NCBI GenBank assembly: GCA_001028025.1
Contig: LDAQ01000139.1
Coordinates: forward strand, 1 to 20,081
Source: Faecalicatena fissicatena
Lineage (GTDB): Bacteria; Bacillota; Clostridia; Lachnospirales; Lachnospiraceae
Direction: 5' to 3'
DNA length: 20,081 nt
Shown: positions 1 to 6,391 of the stretch, piece after piece
How positions within the stretch are numbered: position 1 is the first letter of the stretch
How the letters are laid out: every line of letters starts with the position of its first letter
Translations under genes and position numbers: made by a program
The notes under the pieces: model-generated
Databases searched by the model: none
What the model was told of the DNA's origin: nothing
The model's input: the letters and a program-made list of their open reading frames with translations, nothing else

Positions 1-31
1 AAACTGCGGAAACTCAAGAAAGGTAATCGGG

Positions 32-60
32 TTGCGTTAAAAGTTTAACAGTGTTATAAT
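32..60 (+). promoter_or_regulatory. Sigma-A type promoter of the alcohol dehydrogenase gene
   Basis: A -35 box TTGCGT (32-37) and a perfect -10 box TATAAT (55-60) are separated by exactly 17 bp. Transcription would start near position 67, giving a leader of about 40 nt before the start codon at 107. The spacer contains a Rex-like palindrome, listed separately. Confidence 0.8.
34..51. promoter_or_regulatory. Candidate Rex (NADH/NAD+ redox repressor) operator
   Basis: The stretch 36-49 is a perfect palindrome, GTTAAA-AG-TTTAAC. Aligned to the known clostridial Rex consensus TTGTTAANNNNTTAACAA, both GTTAA and TTAAC half-sites match fully, with weaker outer bases. It lies between the -35 and -10 boxes, where bound Rex would block RNA polymerase, and in front of an alcohol dehydrogenase, a classic Rex target. 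That Rex binds here is inferred. Confidence 0.65.
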
Positions 61-64
61 GAGC

Positions 65-82
65 ATGTTAAAAAAATAACGT
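65..82. promoter_or_regulatory. Possible second Rex-like operator
   Basis: The 14-mer at 67-80 reads GTTAA-AAAA-ATAAC, one base from the GTTAA-N4-TTAAC core. It lies just downstream of the -10 box, about 31 bp (three helical turns) centre to centre from the first site, so two dimers would sit on the same DNA face. It is weaker than the first site and partly a poly-A run, so it could be chance. Confidence 0.35.
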
Positions 83-106
83 ACTAATAAAGGAGATGCA
101 ATAAAA

Positions 107-1288
107 ATGAGCAGATTCACATTACCAAGAGACATTTATCACGGAAAAGGATGCCTGGAAGAACTGAAAAACCTGAAAGGTAAAAAAGCAATCCTCGTAG
201 TAGGAGGCGGTTCCATGAAGCGCCAGGGATTCCTTGACAGAGCGGTAGACTACCTGAAAGAAGCAGGCATGGAGGTTCAGCTATTTGAAGGCGTAGAACC
301 AGACCCATCTGTTGAGACTGTTATGAAAGGTGCCGAGGCTATGCGCGCATTTGAGCCGGACTGGATTGTCGCTATGGGCGGCGGTTCTCCGATAGATGCA
401 GCAAAGGCAATGTGGGCTTTTTATGAATACCCGGAAGTAACTTTCGAAGACTTATGCATTCCGTTCAACTTCCCGGAATTAAGACAAAAAGCTAAATTCG
501 CAGCGATTCCGTCTACATCAGGAACGGCAACAGAAGTAACGGCATTCTCTGTTATCACAAATTATCAGACAGGCGTTAAGTATCCTCTGGCTGACTTCAA
601 TATCACACCTGACGTTGCAATTGTTGACTCTGAACTGGTAGAGGGACTTCCGGCAAAACAGGTGGCATACACAGGTATGGATGCACTTACCCATGCAATT
701 GAGGCATATGTTTCCACATTAAACTGTGCATTCACAGATCCTCTGGCAATCCAGGCGATCGAGATGGTATTTGATTACCTGCCGGCTTCCTACAGAGGAA
801 ATATGGATGCAAGAGCAGAGATGCATACAGCACAGTGCCTGGCGGGAATGGCATTTTCAAATGCACTGCTTGGTATTGTACACTCAATGGCTCACAAAAC
901 AGGAGCTGCTTTCTCAACAGGACATATCACCCACGGATGCGCAAATGCAATGTACCTTCCATTTGTAATCAAGTACAATGCAAAAGATCCGGTAGCGGCA
1001 AAGCGTTACGCCGAGATTGCACGCAGAGTCGGACTTCAGGGAGCTTCTGAGAAGGCATTGATCAACAGCCTCTGCGAAAAGATTGATGACTTCAATGTTC
1101 AGCTTGGCATTCCAAAGACTCTGAAAGAGTTTGGCATTAACGAAGATGAATTCAAAGAAAAGATCGCACGTATTTCTGAGCTGGCTGTCGGTGATGCCTG
1201 CACAGGTTCCAATCCGAGAAGCATTACTCCTGCAGAGATGGAAAGATTATTCAACTGCATCTACTACGGAACAGAAGTTGATTTCTAA
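107..1288 (+). CDS. Iron-containing alcohol dehydrogenase (group III)
   Basis: The 393-residue product has the usual length and motifs of iron-dependent alcohol dehydrogenases, which reduce aldehydes to alcohols with NAD(P)H in fermentation. The nucleotide-binding GGGSPIDAAKA motif is at residues 91-101 and STSGTATEV at 136-144. By alignment to FucO the metal ligands are D192, H196, H263 (in MAHKTGA) and H276 (in THGCANA); all four are present, so the enzyme should be active. The start has AGGAG at 91-95 and no in-frame alternative that fits better. It is transcribed alone, from the promoter at 32-60 to terminators after 1316. Rex-like operators suggest induction at high NADH/NAD+. Whether the substrate is acetaldehyde, butyraldehyde or a diol-derived aldehyde cannot be told from sequence. 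Confidence 0.95.
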   Translation: MSRFTLPRDIYHGKGCLEELKNLKGKKAILVVGGGSMKRQGFLDRAVDYLKEAGMEVQLFEGVEPDPSVETVMKGAEAMRAFEPDWIVAMGGGSPIDAAKAMWAFYEYPEVTFEDLCIPFNFPELRQKAKFAAIPSTSGTATEVTAFSVITNYQTGVKYPLADFNITPDVAIVDSELVEGLPAKQVAYTGMDALTHAIEAYVSTLNCAFTDPLAIQAIEMVFDYLPASYRGNMDARAEMHTAQCLAGMAFSNALLGIVHSMAHKTGAAFSTGHITHGCANAMYLPFVIKYNAKDPVAAKRYAEIARRVGLQGASEKALINSLCEKIDDFNVQLGIPKTLKEFGINEDEFKEKIARISELAVGDACTGSNPRSITPAEMERLFNCIYYGTEVDF

Positions 1289-1318
1289 TTCACTGATTTC
1301 CTGGTACATATGGATGGA

Positions 1319-1350
1319 GCAGGCACAAGAATGTGTCTGCCCCTCTTTTT
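1319..1350 (+). terminator. Intrinsic terminator after the alcohol dehydrogenase gene
   Basis: A 9-bp stem, GCAGGCACA (1319-1327) with TGTGTCTGC (1332-1340, one G-U pair), has a 4-nt loop and is followed by CCCTCTTTTT. It lies 31 nt after the stop codon. Confidence 0.75.
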
Positions 1351-1362
1351 GTTTATAAAGAG

Positions 1363-1386
1363 AAAACAGAACATGCTCTGTTTTTT
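1363..1386 (+). terminator. Second hairpin with T-tract
   Basis: AAAACAGA (1363-1370) pairs with TCTGTTTT (from 1377) around a 6-nt loop and runs into a T6 stretch. It looks like a back-up terminator between the dehydrogenase gene and the nfnAB promoter. Confidence 0.55.
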
Positions 1387-1396
1387 GAAAGAATAC

Positions 1397-1425
1397 TTGC
1401 CATTCCTTTATTTATAGCGTATTAT
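1397..1425 (+). promoter_or_regulatory. Sigma-A type promoter of nfnA-nfnB
   Basis: TTGCCA (1397-1402) and TATTAT (1420-1425) are 17 bp apart. The predicted leader is about 28 nt and carries AAGGAGG (about 1447-1453) before the ATG at 1460. No Rex-like palindrome is seen here, unlike the upstream dehydrogenase promoter. Confidence 0.7.
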
Positions 1426-1459
1426 AAGGAAAGGGTGATTTTTTACAAGGAGGAATAAG

Positions 1460-2350
1460 ATGTACAAGATATTAAAAGCAGAAAAACTGGCTGATAAGAT
1501 TTATCTTATGGATGTACATGCACCGCGTGTAGCCAGCCACTGCCAGCCTGGACAGTTTGTGATTGTTAAGATGGATGACAAAGGTGAAAGGATTCCGCTT
1601 ACAATCTGTGACTATGACAGAGAGGCGGGAACTATTACAATTGTATTCCAGGAAGTAGGCGCATCTACTATAAAGATGGCTGACTTAAAAGAAGGAGACA
1701 GTTTCCGTGATTTCGTGGGACCACTCGGATGTCCGTCTGAGTTTATTCACGAAGATCTGGAAGCACTGAAGAATAAAAAAATGTTATTTGTAGCCGGAGG
1801 GGTGGGCGCTGCACCTGTTTATCCACAGGTTAAGTGGCTGCATGAGCATGGGATTGAAGCAGACGTTATTGTAGGTTCCAAGACAAAAGACATGCTGATC
1901 CTTGAAAAAGAATTGGAGTCTGTGGCAGGCAATCTGTATGTTACAACGGATGACGGTTCCTATGGCCGTTCCGGCATGGTTACTGCTGTGATCGAAGATC
2001 TGGTGCAGAATGAAGGAAAACAGTATGATGTATGCGTGGCAATCGGACCCATGATCATGATGAAGTTCGTATGTCTGCTTACAAAGAAGCTGAACCTGCC
2101 TACAATCGTCAGCATGAATCCAATCATGGTAGATGGAACAGGAATGTGCGGCGCATGCCGTCTTCAGGTTGGCGATGAGATCAAGTTTGCCTGTGTTGAC
2201 GGTCCTGAATTTGACGGACATCTTGTCGACTTTGACCAGGCTATGAAGAGAAGCCAGATGTATAGGACAGAAGAAGGCCGTGCGGTACTGAAAGTACAAG
2301 AAGGAGACACTCATCACGGTGGCTGCGGAAACTGCGGAGGTGACAACTAA
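1460..2350 (+). CDS. nfnA: NfnA: FAD/[2Fe-2S] subunit of NADH-dependent ferredoxin:NADP+ oxidoreductase
   Basis: The 296-residue product belongs to the ferredoxin-NADP+ reductase-like family also named sulfide/dihydroorotate dehydrogenase electron-transfer subunit. The flavin-binding RIPLTI is at residues 44-49 and the NAD-binding VAGGVGAAPVYP at 111-122. The [2Fe-2S] ligands follow the Nfn pattern of one Asp and three Cys: D225, C230, C233 and C245. With NfnB it forms the cytoplasmic flavin-based bifurcating transhydrogenase that couples NADPH oxidation to reduction of NAD+ and ferredoxin, or the reverse. The stop codon overlaps the nfnB start by one base (TAATG), so translation is probably coupled. 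The C-terminus ends in a Gly/His/Cys tail (HHGGCGNCGG, residues 285-294) with an extra CxxC of unknown role. The same fold serves dihydroorotate dehydrogenase (PyrK), but the neighbour makes Nfn much more likely. Confidence 0.9.
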   Translation: MYKILKAEKLADKIYLMDVHAPRVASHCQPGQFVIVKMDDKGERIPLTICDYDREAGTITIVFQEVGASTIKMADLKEGDSFRDFVGPLGCPSEFIHEDLEALKNKKMLFVAGGVGAAPVYPQVKWLHEHGIEADVIVGSKTKDMLILEKELESVAGNLYVTTDDGSYGRSGMVTAVIEDLVQNEGKQYDVCVAIGPMIMMKFVCLLTKKLNLPTIVSMNPIMVDGTGMCGACRLQVGDEIKFACVDGPEFDGHLVDFDQAMKRSQMYRTEEGRAVLKVQEGDTHHGGCGNCGGDN

Positions 2351-3738
2351 TGGCTGATGTATTAAAGAAAGTGCCTGTCAGAGAGCAGGACCCAAAAGTA
2401 CGTGCAACAAATTTTGAAGAGGTCTGCCTTGGATATAATCAGGAAGAGGCAATGGACGAGGCGACCAGATGCCTTGGCTGTAAGAATGCCAAATGTATCG
2501 ACGGCTGTCCTGTAGCGATTGATATCCCGGGATTTATAAAAGAAGTAAAAGAAGGTAATATTGAAGAAGCTTATAAAGTAATCGGTAAATCCTCAGCACT
2601 TCCTGCTATCTGCGGACGTGTGTGCCCTCAGGAATCACAGTGCGAAGGAAAGTGTATCCGCGGAATTAAGGGGGAACCTGTTTCTATAGGAAAGCTTGAG
2701 AGATTTGTAGCTGATTATGCGCTGGAACACGATATCAAACCAGTATGCCCTGAGACAAACAACGGACGTAAGGTAGCAGTCATCGGTTCAGGTCCTTCCG
2801 GGCTTACCTGTGCAGGAGATTTGGCAAAGATGGGATATGATGTAACTGTTTTCGAAGCCCTGCACGAACTTGGTGGTGTACTTGTATATGGAATTCCTGA
2901 ATTCCGTCTTCCAAAACAGAAAGTCGTAGCAAAAGAAATCGAAAAAGTAAAAGAGTTAGGGGTCAAATTCGAACCTAATGTAGTAATCGGTAAATCCACA
3001 ACGATTGACCAGCTTGTGGAAGAAGAAGGTTTTGAAGCTGTTTTTGTGGGTTCAGGTGCAGGTCTTCCAATGTTTATGGGTATTCCGGGTGAGAATGCGA
3101 ACGGCGTTTTTTCTGCAAACGAATATCTGACGAGAAGCAACCTGATGAAGGCATTCGATGATAATTATGATACTCCGATCGTTGCAGGCACTAAAGTTGC
3201 GGTAGTCGGCGGCGGTAATGTTGCCATGGATGCAGCCAGAACTGCATTAAGACTTGGCGCAGAGGTACATATTGTTTACAGAAGAAGTGAAGCGGAACTT
3301 CCTGCCAGAGTAGAAGAGGTTCATCATGCTAAAGAAGAGGGCGTTATCTTCGACCTTCTTACAAATCCGAAAGAAATCCTCGTGGATGACAACGGATATG
3401 TTAAGGGCATGAAAGTGGTTAAAATGGAACTGGGCGAACCGGATGCATCCGGAAGAAGACGTCCGGTAGAGATTCCAGACTCTGAATATGAGATTGAACT
3501 GGACACCGTTGTTATGTCACTTGGTACTTCCCCGAATCCGCTGATTTCTTCTACAACGAAAGGGCTTGAAGTAAACAGAAGAAAATGTATTGTTGCGGAA
3601 GAAGAGAACGGGCAGACATCCAAAGCAGGCGTTTATGCAGGTGGAGATGCCGTGACTGGCGCTGCAACTGTTATTCTTGCTATGGGTGCAGGAAAAGCCG
3701 GTGCAAAGGGTATTGACGAATATCTGAACAAAAAATAA
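2350..3738 (+). CDS. nfnB: NfnB: large [4Fe-4S]/FAD subunit of NADH-dependent ferredoxin:NADP+ oxidoreductase (GltD-like)
   Basis: The 462-residue product is of the length and domain order of NfnB and of stand-alone 'gltA' glutamate synthase small-subunit homologues. The N-terminal ferredoxin-like domain carries C41, C44, C49, C53 and C88, C92, C98, C102, which bind two [4Fe-4S] clusters. The FAD-binding GSGPSG is at 146-151, followed by GGVLVYGIPEFRLPK. A second Rossmann site, VVGGGNVAMDAART (285-298), with YRRSEAELPAR binds NADPH. The C-terminal AGGDAVTGAATVILAMGAGK closes the flavin pocket. No glutamate synthase large subunit is next to it, while NfnA is directly upstream, so the bifurcating transhydrogenase role is favoured over glutamate synthesis. 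A GGAGGTGA ribosome site lies inside the end of nfnA. Confidence 0.92.
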   Translation: MADVLKKVPVREQDPKVRATNFEEVCLGYNQEEAMDEATRCLGCKNAKCIDGCPVAIDIPGFIKEVKEGNIEEAYKVIGKSSALPAICGRVCPQESQCEGKCIRGIKGEPVSIGKLERFVADYALEHDIKPVCPETNNGRKVAVIGSGPSGLTCAGDLAKMGYDVTVFEALHELGGVLVYGIPEFRLPKQKVVAKEIEKVKELGVKFEPNVVIGKSTTIDQLVEEEGFEAVFVGSGAGLPMFMGIPGENANGVFSANEYLTRSNLMKAFDDNYDTPIVAGTKVAVVGGGNVAMDAARTALRLGAEVHIVYRRSEAELPARVEEVHHAKEEGVIFDLLTNPKEILVDDNGYVKGMKVVKMELGEPDASGRRRPVEIPDSEYEIELDTVVMSLGTSPNPLISSTTKGLEVNRRKCIVAEEENGQTSKAGVYAGGDAVTGAATVILAMGAGKAGAKGIDEYLNKK

Positions 3739-3763
3739 AACCGTTTTTTACAGGAGGAGATCT

Positions 3764-4180
3764 ATGACCAGAAAAGAAACTGCTCTGGAATATCATAAAA
3801 AAGGCTATAACTGCTGTCAGGCCGTAGTTTGCACATTTTGCGAAGATTTCGGTGTTTCTGAGGAAGAAATGTTTCGTATTTCCGAGGGATTTGGTTTTGG
3901 AATGGGCATGATGGAAGTTTGCGGTGCCGTGTCTGGTATGACTATGGTACTGGGTATGCAGAACAGCATAGGCAGCCTTGACAAAGGAGCATCTACCAAG
4001 GCGGACACCTATAAAAAGGTGAAAGACTGTGCTGCCAGGTTTCGTGAGAAGAATCAGTCCATTATCTGCCATGAATTAAAAGGAATCGGAACTGACAGAC
4101 CTCTGTGCAGCTGCGATCAATGTATTGCGGATGCCGTGGAATTGACGGAAGAGTATTTGGCTGCCAATCCTGTAAAATAA
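3764..4180 (+). CDS. C_GCAxxG_C_C family redox-active protein
   Basis: The 138-residue product matches the small cysteine-rich family named for its C_GCAxxG_C_C pattern: C17-C18 near the N-terminus, CGAVSG at 53-58, then C102, C115, C117 and C120. A glycine-rich stretch (GFGFGMGM, 42-49) precedes the central motif. No membrane segment or signal peptide is seen. The family is regarded as redox-active, but its substrate or partner is not known to me. The gene begins 25 nt after nfnB behind AGGAGG, so it is probably the last gene of the nfn operon, which suggests a link to thiol or electron transfer. The pattern here is complete, with no truncation. Confidence 0.85.
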   Translation: MTRKETALEYHKKGYNCCQAVVCTFCEDFGVSEEEMFRISEGFGFGMGMMEVCGAVSGMTMVLGMQNSIGSLDKGASTKADTYKKVKDCAARFREKNQSIICHELKGIGTDRPLCSCDQCIADAVELTEEYLAANPVK

Positions 4181-4210
4181 AAAGTAGTAATAACTATATC
4201 ATACTACAAA

Positions 4211-4315
4211 AGGGACTGCCGTAAAATGAATCATTCAAAAAGGGTACGATTTCAAGCTTTCCAGCCGGCATCGGTATCCTGTATGAATCATTTGTTTTGC
4301 AGCAGTCTCTTTTTT
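4211..4315 (+). terminator. Very long imperfect hairpin ending in T6, between convergent genes
   Basis: Positions 4211-4237 pair with 4284-4310 in one register with two mismatches and a few G-U pairs (about 25 of 27 positions). An inner stem, 4241-4250 with 4270-4280, adds about 10 pairs around one bulge. The right arm runs into T6 (4310-4315), so it can terminate the + strand nfn operon. On the - strand the arm is followed by CCCTTTTG, a weaker terminator for the convergent ferritin-like gene. At about 100 nt it is far longer than an ordinary terminator and may be a repeat element or the source of a stable small RNA. Confidence 0.7.
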
Positions 4316-4351
4316 CTTAATAAAGAGGTGATTTTTAAGTAAATATCTGCT

Positions 4352-4912
4352 TTACCCGCAGTATTCGTTGTACAGGGACTCGTAGATCTGCATATGGATT
4401 TCCTCATCCATTATGATCCTTTCCAGGCATCTTACAATATTTTGATCCTGGATATTGGCACACTGTGAACGGTATTTCTGTATAGCCTGGCGTTCATGAT
4501 TCACCGCATTCATAAGAAGCGGCCTGAGATCCATGGGATAATTATTAAAACCGGGTGACCAGTAAAACATTTGATTGCCTCTGTAAGTCCATAGTCTTGG
4601 ATTCTCCCCCATCATCCGGGCAAGCTGTCCGAATATCTTCAGATGGTGCATCTCCACAATGCTGATTTTGTGAAAGACATAGGATAGCCTTTCATCTTCC
4701 AGCAACAGCAGATTGTTGTAAAGATACAGGCTGACGGCTGACATTTCAGAATTCTGTCCGCCCACATTGTCCAGCATCATTCTCCCATACAGACGGTTTA
4801 TACCATCGACACAGACCGGCGGATAAGGAGCTTCAGCTGCAAAGAGTTCTTTCTTTTGACAGGCTTCCGGCTTTACAGCATCATCGTTTCTGCCATTATC
4901 ACAATTATTCAT
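4352..4912 (-). CDS. Ferritin-like diiron protein of a clostridial rubrerythrin-related family
   Basis: The 186-residue product has the four-helix ferritin-like pattern of carboxylate and histidine metal ligands: E56 (GGQNSEMSA), E87 with H90 (EMHH), E140 (NHERQ) and E170 with H173 (DEEIH). This is a complete E, ExxH, E, ExxH set for a dinuclear iron or manganese site. There is no C-terminal rubredoxin domain, so it is not a classical rubrerythrin. The N-terminal ~35 residues are polar and contain two of its cysteines. An AAAGGAG site lies about 10 nt before the ATG. It is monocistronic and convergent with the nfn operon. The likely role is peroxide or oxygen detoxification or metal handling; a spore-coat role like CotJC is an alternative. 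No convincing promoter was recognised upstream. Confidence 0.75.
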   Translation of the reverse strand: MNNCDNGRNDDAVKPEACQKKELFAAEAPYPPVCVDGINRLYGRMMLDNVGGQNSEMSAVSLYLYNNLLLLEDERLSYVFHKISIVEMHHLKIFGQLARMMGENPRLWTYRGNQMFYWSPGFNNYPMDLRPLLMNAVNHERQAIQKYRSQCANIQDQNIVRCLERIIMDEEIHMQIYESLYNEYCG

Positions 4913-5137
4913 ATTCTACATACTCCTTTACTTGAAGGTACTGACAAAACAATCTATGTGTGAAGCACAGAAAATATGTTTTTTCCACACGATTCCTTTT
5001 AGAATCGTCTATTTTTGTAGTATCGAAATACATTTTGCAATCAGGATCCAGGAATGGCAGACCGAGTTAATATTCGCAGGTTTGCATGTGAACAGTAACG
5101 GGACCCGGACGGGAAAAGCTGGATTGGGCAAAAAGGA

Positions 5138-5166
5138 TTGCCTGTGTGTCCTTCCTGATATATAAT
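5138..5166 (+). promoter_or_regulatory. Sigma-A type promoter of the RsmH-like gene
   Basis: TTGCCT (5138-5143) and TATAAT (5161-5166) are 17 bp apart. The predicted transcript starts near 5173 and has a leader of about 105 nt. The rest of the 4913-5277 gap shows only a 7-bp hairpin (ACGATTC/GAATCGT, 4989-5008), this promoter and the leader hairpin below. A 77-codon open frame there has no ribosome site and is judged spurious. Confidence 0.7.
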
Positions 5167-5214
5167 AAGAACATATTTTTAAAAGCACTCTTATGAAATA
5201 GCGAAAATTTTATT

Positions 5215-5254
5215 GCAGTAAAAGTTAAAATAAGCTGAAAGAACTTTTACCTGC
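5215..5254 (+). promoter_or_regulatory. Leader hairpin immediately upstream of the RsmH-like gene
   Basis: GCAGTAAAAGTT (5215-5226) pairs with AACTTTTA-CTGC (5242-5254, one bulged C at 5250 or 5251) around a 15-nt loop, giving a 12-bp stem. It ends 11 nt before the AAAGGA ribosome site (5266-5271). There is no T-tract, so it is not a terminator. It could tune translation or mRNA stability, or be a protein-binding inverted repeat. Function is unknown. Confidence 0.45.
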
Positions 5255-5277
5255 CATTTATAATGAAAGGAACAACA

Positions 5278-6324
5278 ATGGAAAACAACGAACAACATAA
5301 AAGGCGACCTCGTTATAAGGGAACCCACCCTCGTAACTATAAAGAAAAATATAAAGAGCTGCAACCGGAAAAATATGCCGGTACAATCGAAAAAGTGATA
5401 CAAAAGGGCAGCACACCTGCAGGAATGCATATCTCTATCTGCGTGCAGGAGATTCTGGAATTTTTACAGATAAAGCCGGGGCAGAAAGGCCTGGATGCAA
5501 CCCTGGGATACGGGGGACATACGCTGGAAATGCTGAAATGTCTGGAGAATCAGGGACATATCTATGCCCTTGATGTAGACCCTATTGAGTCTCAAAAGAC
5601 AAAAGAGCGGCTGTCTAATCTGGGCTATGGACCGGAGATTTTAACCGTCAGACTGTTGAATTTTGCGAATATTGATCAGATAGCAGCCGAGGCAGGTCCC
5701 TTCGATTTTATCCTGGCGGATTTGGGCGTATCGTCTATGCAGATTGATAATCCGGAAAGAGGGTTTTCCTATAAGACAGAGGGGCCTCTGGATCTGCGGA
5801 TGAATCCCGAGGCTGGTATCTCAGCGGCAGAACGGCTCGGTACGATAACAAGTGAAGAGCTGCAGGGAATGCTGGTTGAAAATGCTGATGAACCCTACGC
5901 CGAAGAGATTGCGGATGCAGTTGTTCTTGAAACCAAAAAAGGTAAGAAAATAGAAACAACAAGACAATTGAGAGAGGTCATAGAAAGCGCTTTGAGCTTC
6001 CTGCCGGCAGCCGAAAGAAAGGAAGCGGTGAAAAAATCCTGCCAGCGAACCTTTCAGGCACTCAGAATTGACATAAACAATGAATTTGAAGTGTTGTATG
6101 CTTTTCTGGATAAGCTTCCAGATGTGCTTGCGCCGGGCGGGCGCGCTGCCATACTGACATTTCATTCAGGTGAAGACAGACTGGTCAAAAAATCATTTAA
6201 GCGGCTGTACAATGAGGGCATATACAGTGATTATTCCAAAGATGTCATCAGGCCGTCGGCCGAAGAGTGCATAAGAAACAGCAGAGCCCGTTCCACAAAA
6301 ATGAGATGGGCCGTGAAAGCCTGA
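5278..6324 (+). CDS. RsmH/MraW-family SAM-dependent methyltransferase (divergent paralogue)
   Basis: The product (348 residues from the ATG at 5278) is related throughout to RsmH, which N4-methylates C1402 of 16S rRNA. Counting from 5278, the SAM-binding DATLGYGGHT is at about 73-82, ADLGVSSMQID at 147-157, then RGFSY and GPLDLRM; near the C-terminus is TFHSGEDR, where canonical RsmH has SFHSLEDR. The canonical HxPVLLxE start of the domain reads MHISICVQE here. A basic N-terminal extension of about 45 residues (rich in K, R and Y) precedes the domain. The start at 5278 is chosen because AAAGGA lies 6 nt upstream; the earlier ATG at 5263 has no ribosome site. Division-cluster genes such as mraZ or ftsL are absent, so this is probably a second copy rather than the housekeeping gene. 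Its rRNA target is therefore uncertain. Confidence 0.8.
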   Translation: MENNEQHKRRPRYKGTHPRNYKEKYKELQPEKYAGTIEKVIQKGSTPAGMHISICVQEILEFLQIKPGQKGLDATLGYGGHTLEMLKCLENQGHIYALDVDPIESQKTKERLSNLGYGPEILTVRLLNFANIDQIAAEAGPFDFILADLGVSSMQIDNPERGFSYKTEGPLDLRMNPEAGISAAERLGTITSEELQGMLVENADEPYAEEIADAVVLETKKGKKIETTRQLREVIESALSFLPAAERKEAVKKSCQRTFQALRIDINNEFEVLYAFLDKLPDVLAPGGRAAILTFHSGEDRLVKKSFKRLYNEGIYSDYSKDVIRPSAEECIRNSRARSTKMRWAVKA

Positions 6325-6391
6325 CAGAAGGCTGCACTCTGACAGCAGTCAGCCAGTGTATAATTATAATAAAACACTAAAGGAATAAAAT

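Noticed and set aside
1784..2317. A 177-codon open frame antisense to nfnA
   Set aside because: It lies wholly within a well-supported gene, lacks a ribosome site and any family motif, and has Cys/His-rich shadow composition.
2350..3738. Assignment as glutamate synthase small subunit GltD
   Set aside because: The fold is the same, but no large subunit gene is present and NfnA overlaps its start. Nfn is the better call.
3764..4180. A reading of the small protein as a ferredoxin
   Set aside because: Cysteine spacing does not fit CxxCxxCxxxCP. The central CGAVSG fits the C_GCAxxG_C_C family.
4932..5165. A 77-codon open frame in the gap before the RsmH-like gene
   Set aside because: It has no ribosome site, its product has no recognisable domain, and its 3' end overlaps the promoter at 5138-5166. 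It is treated as non-coding.
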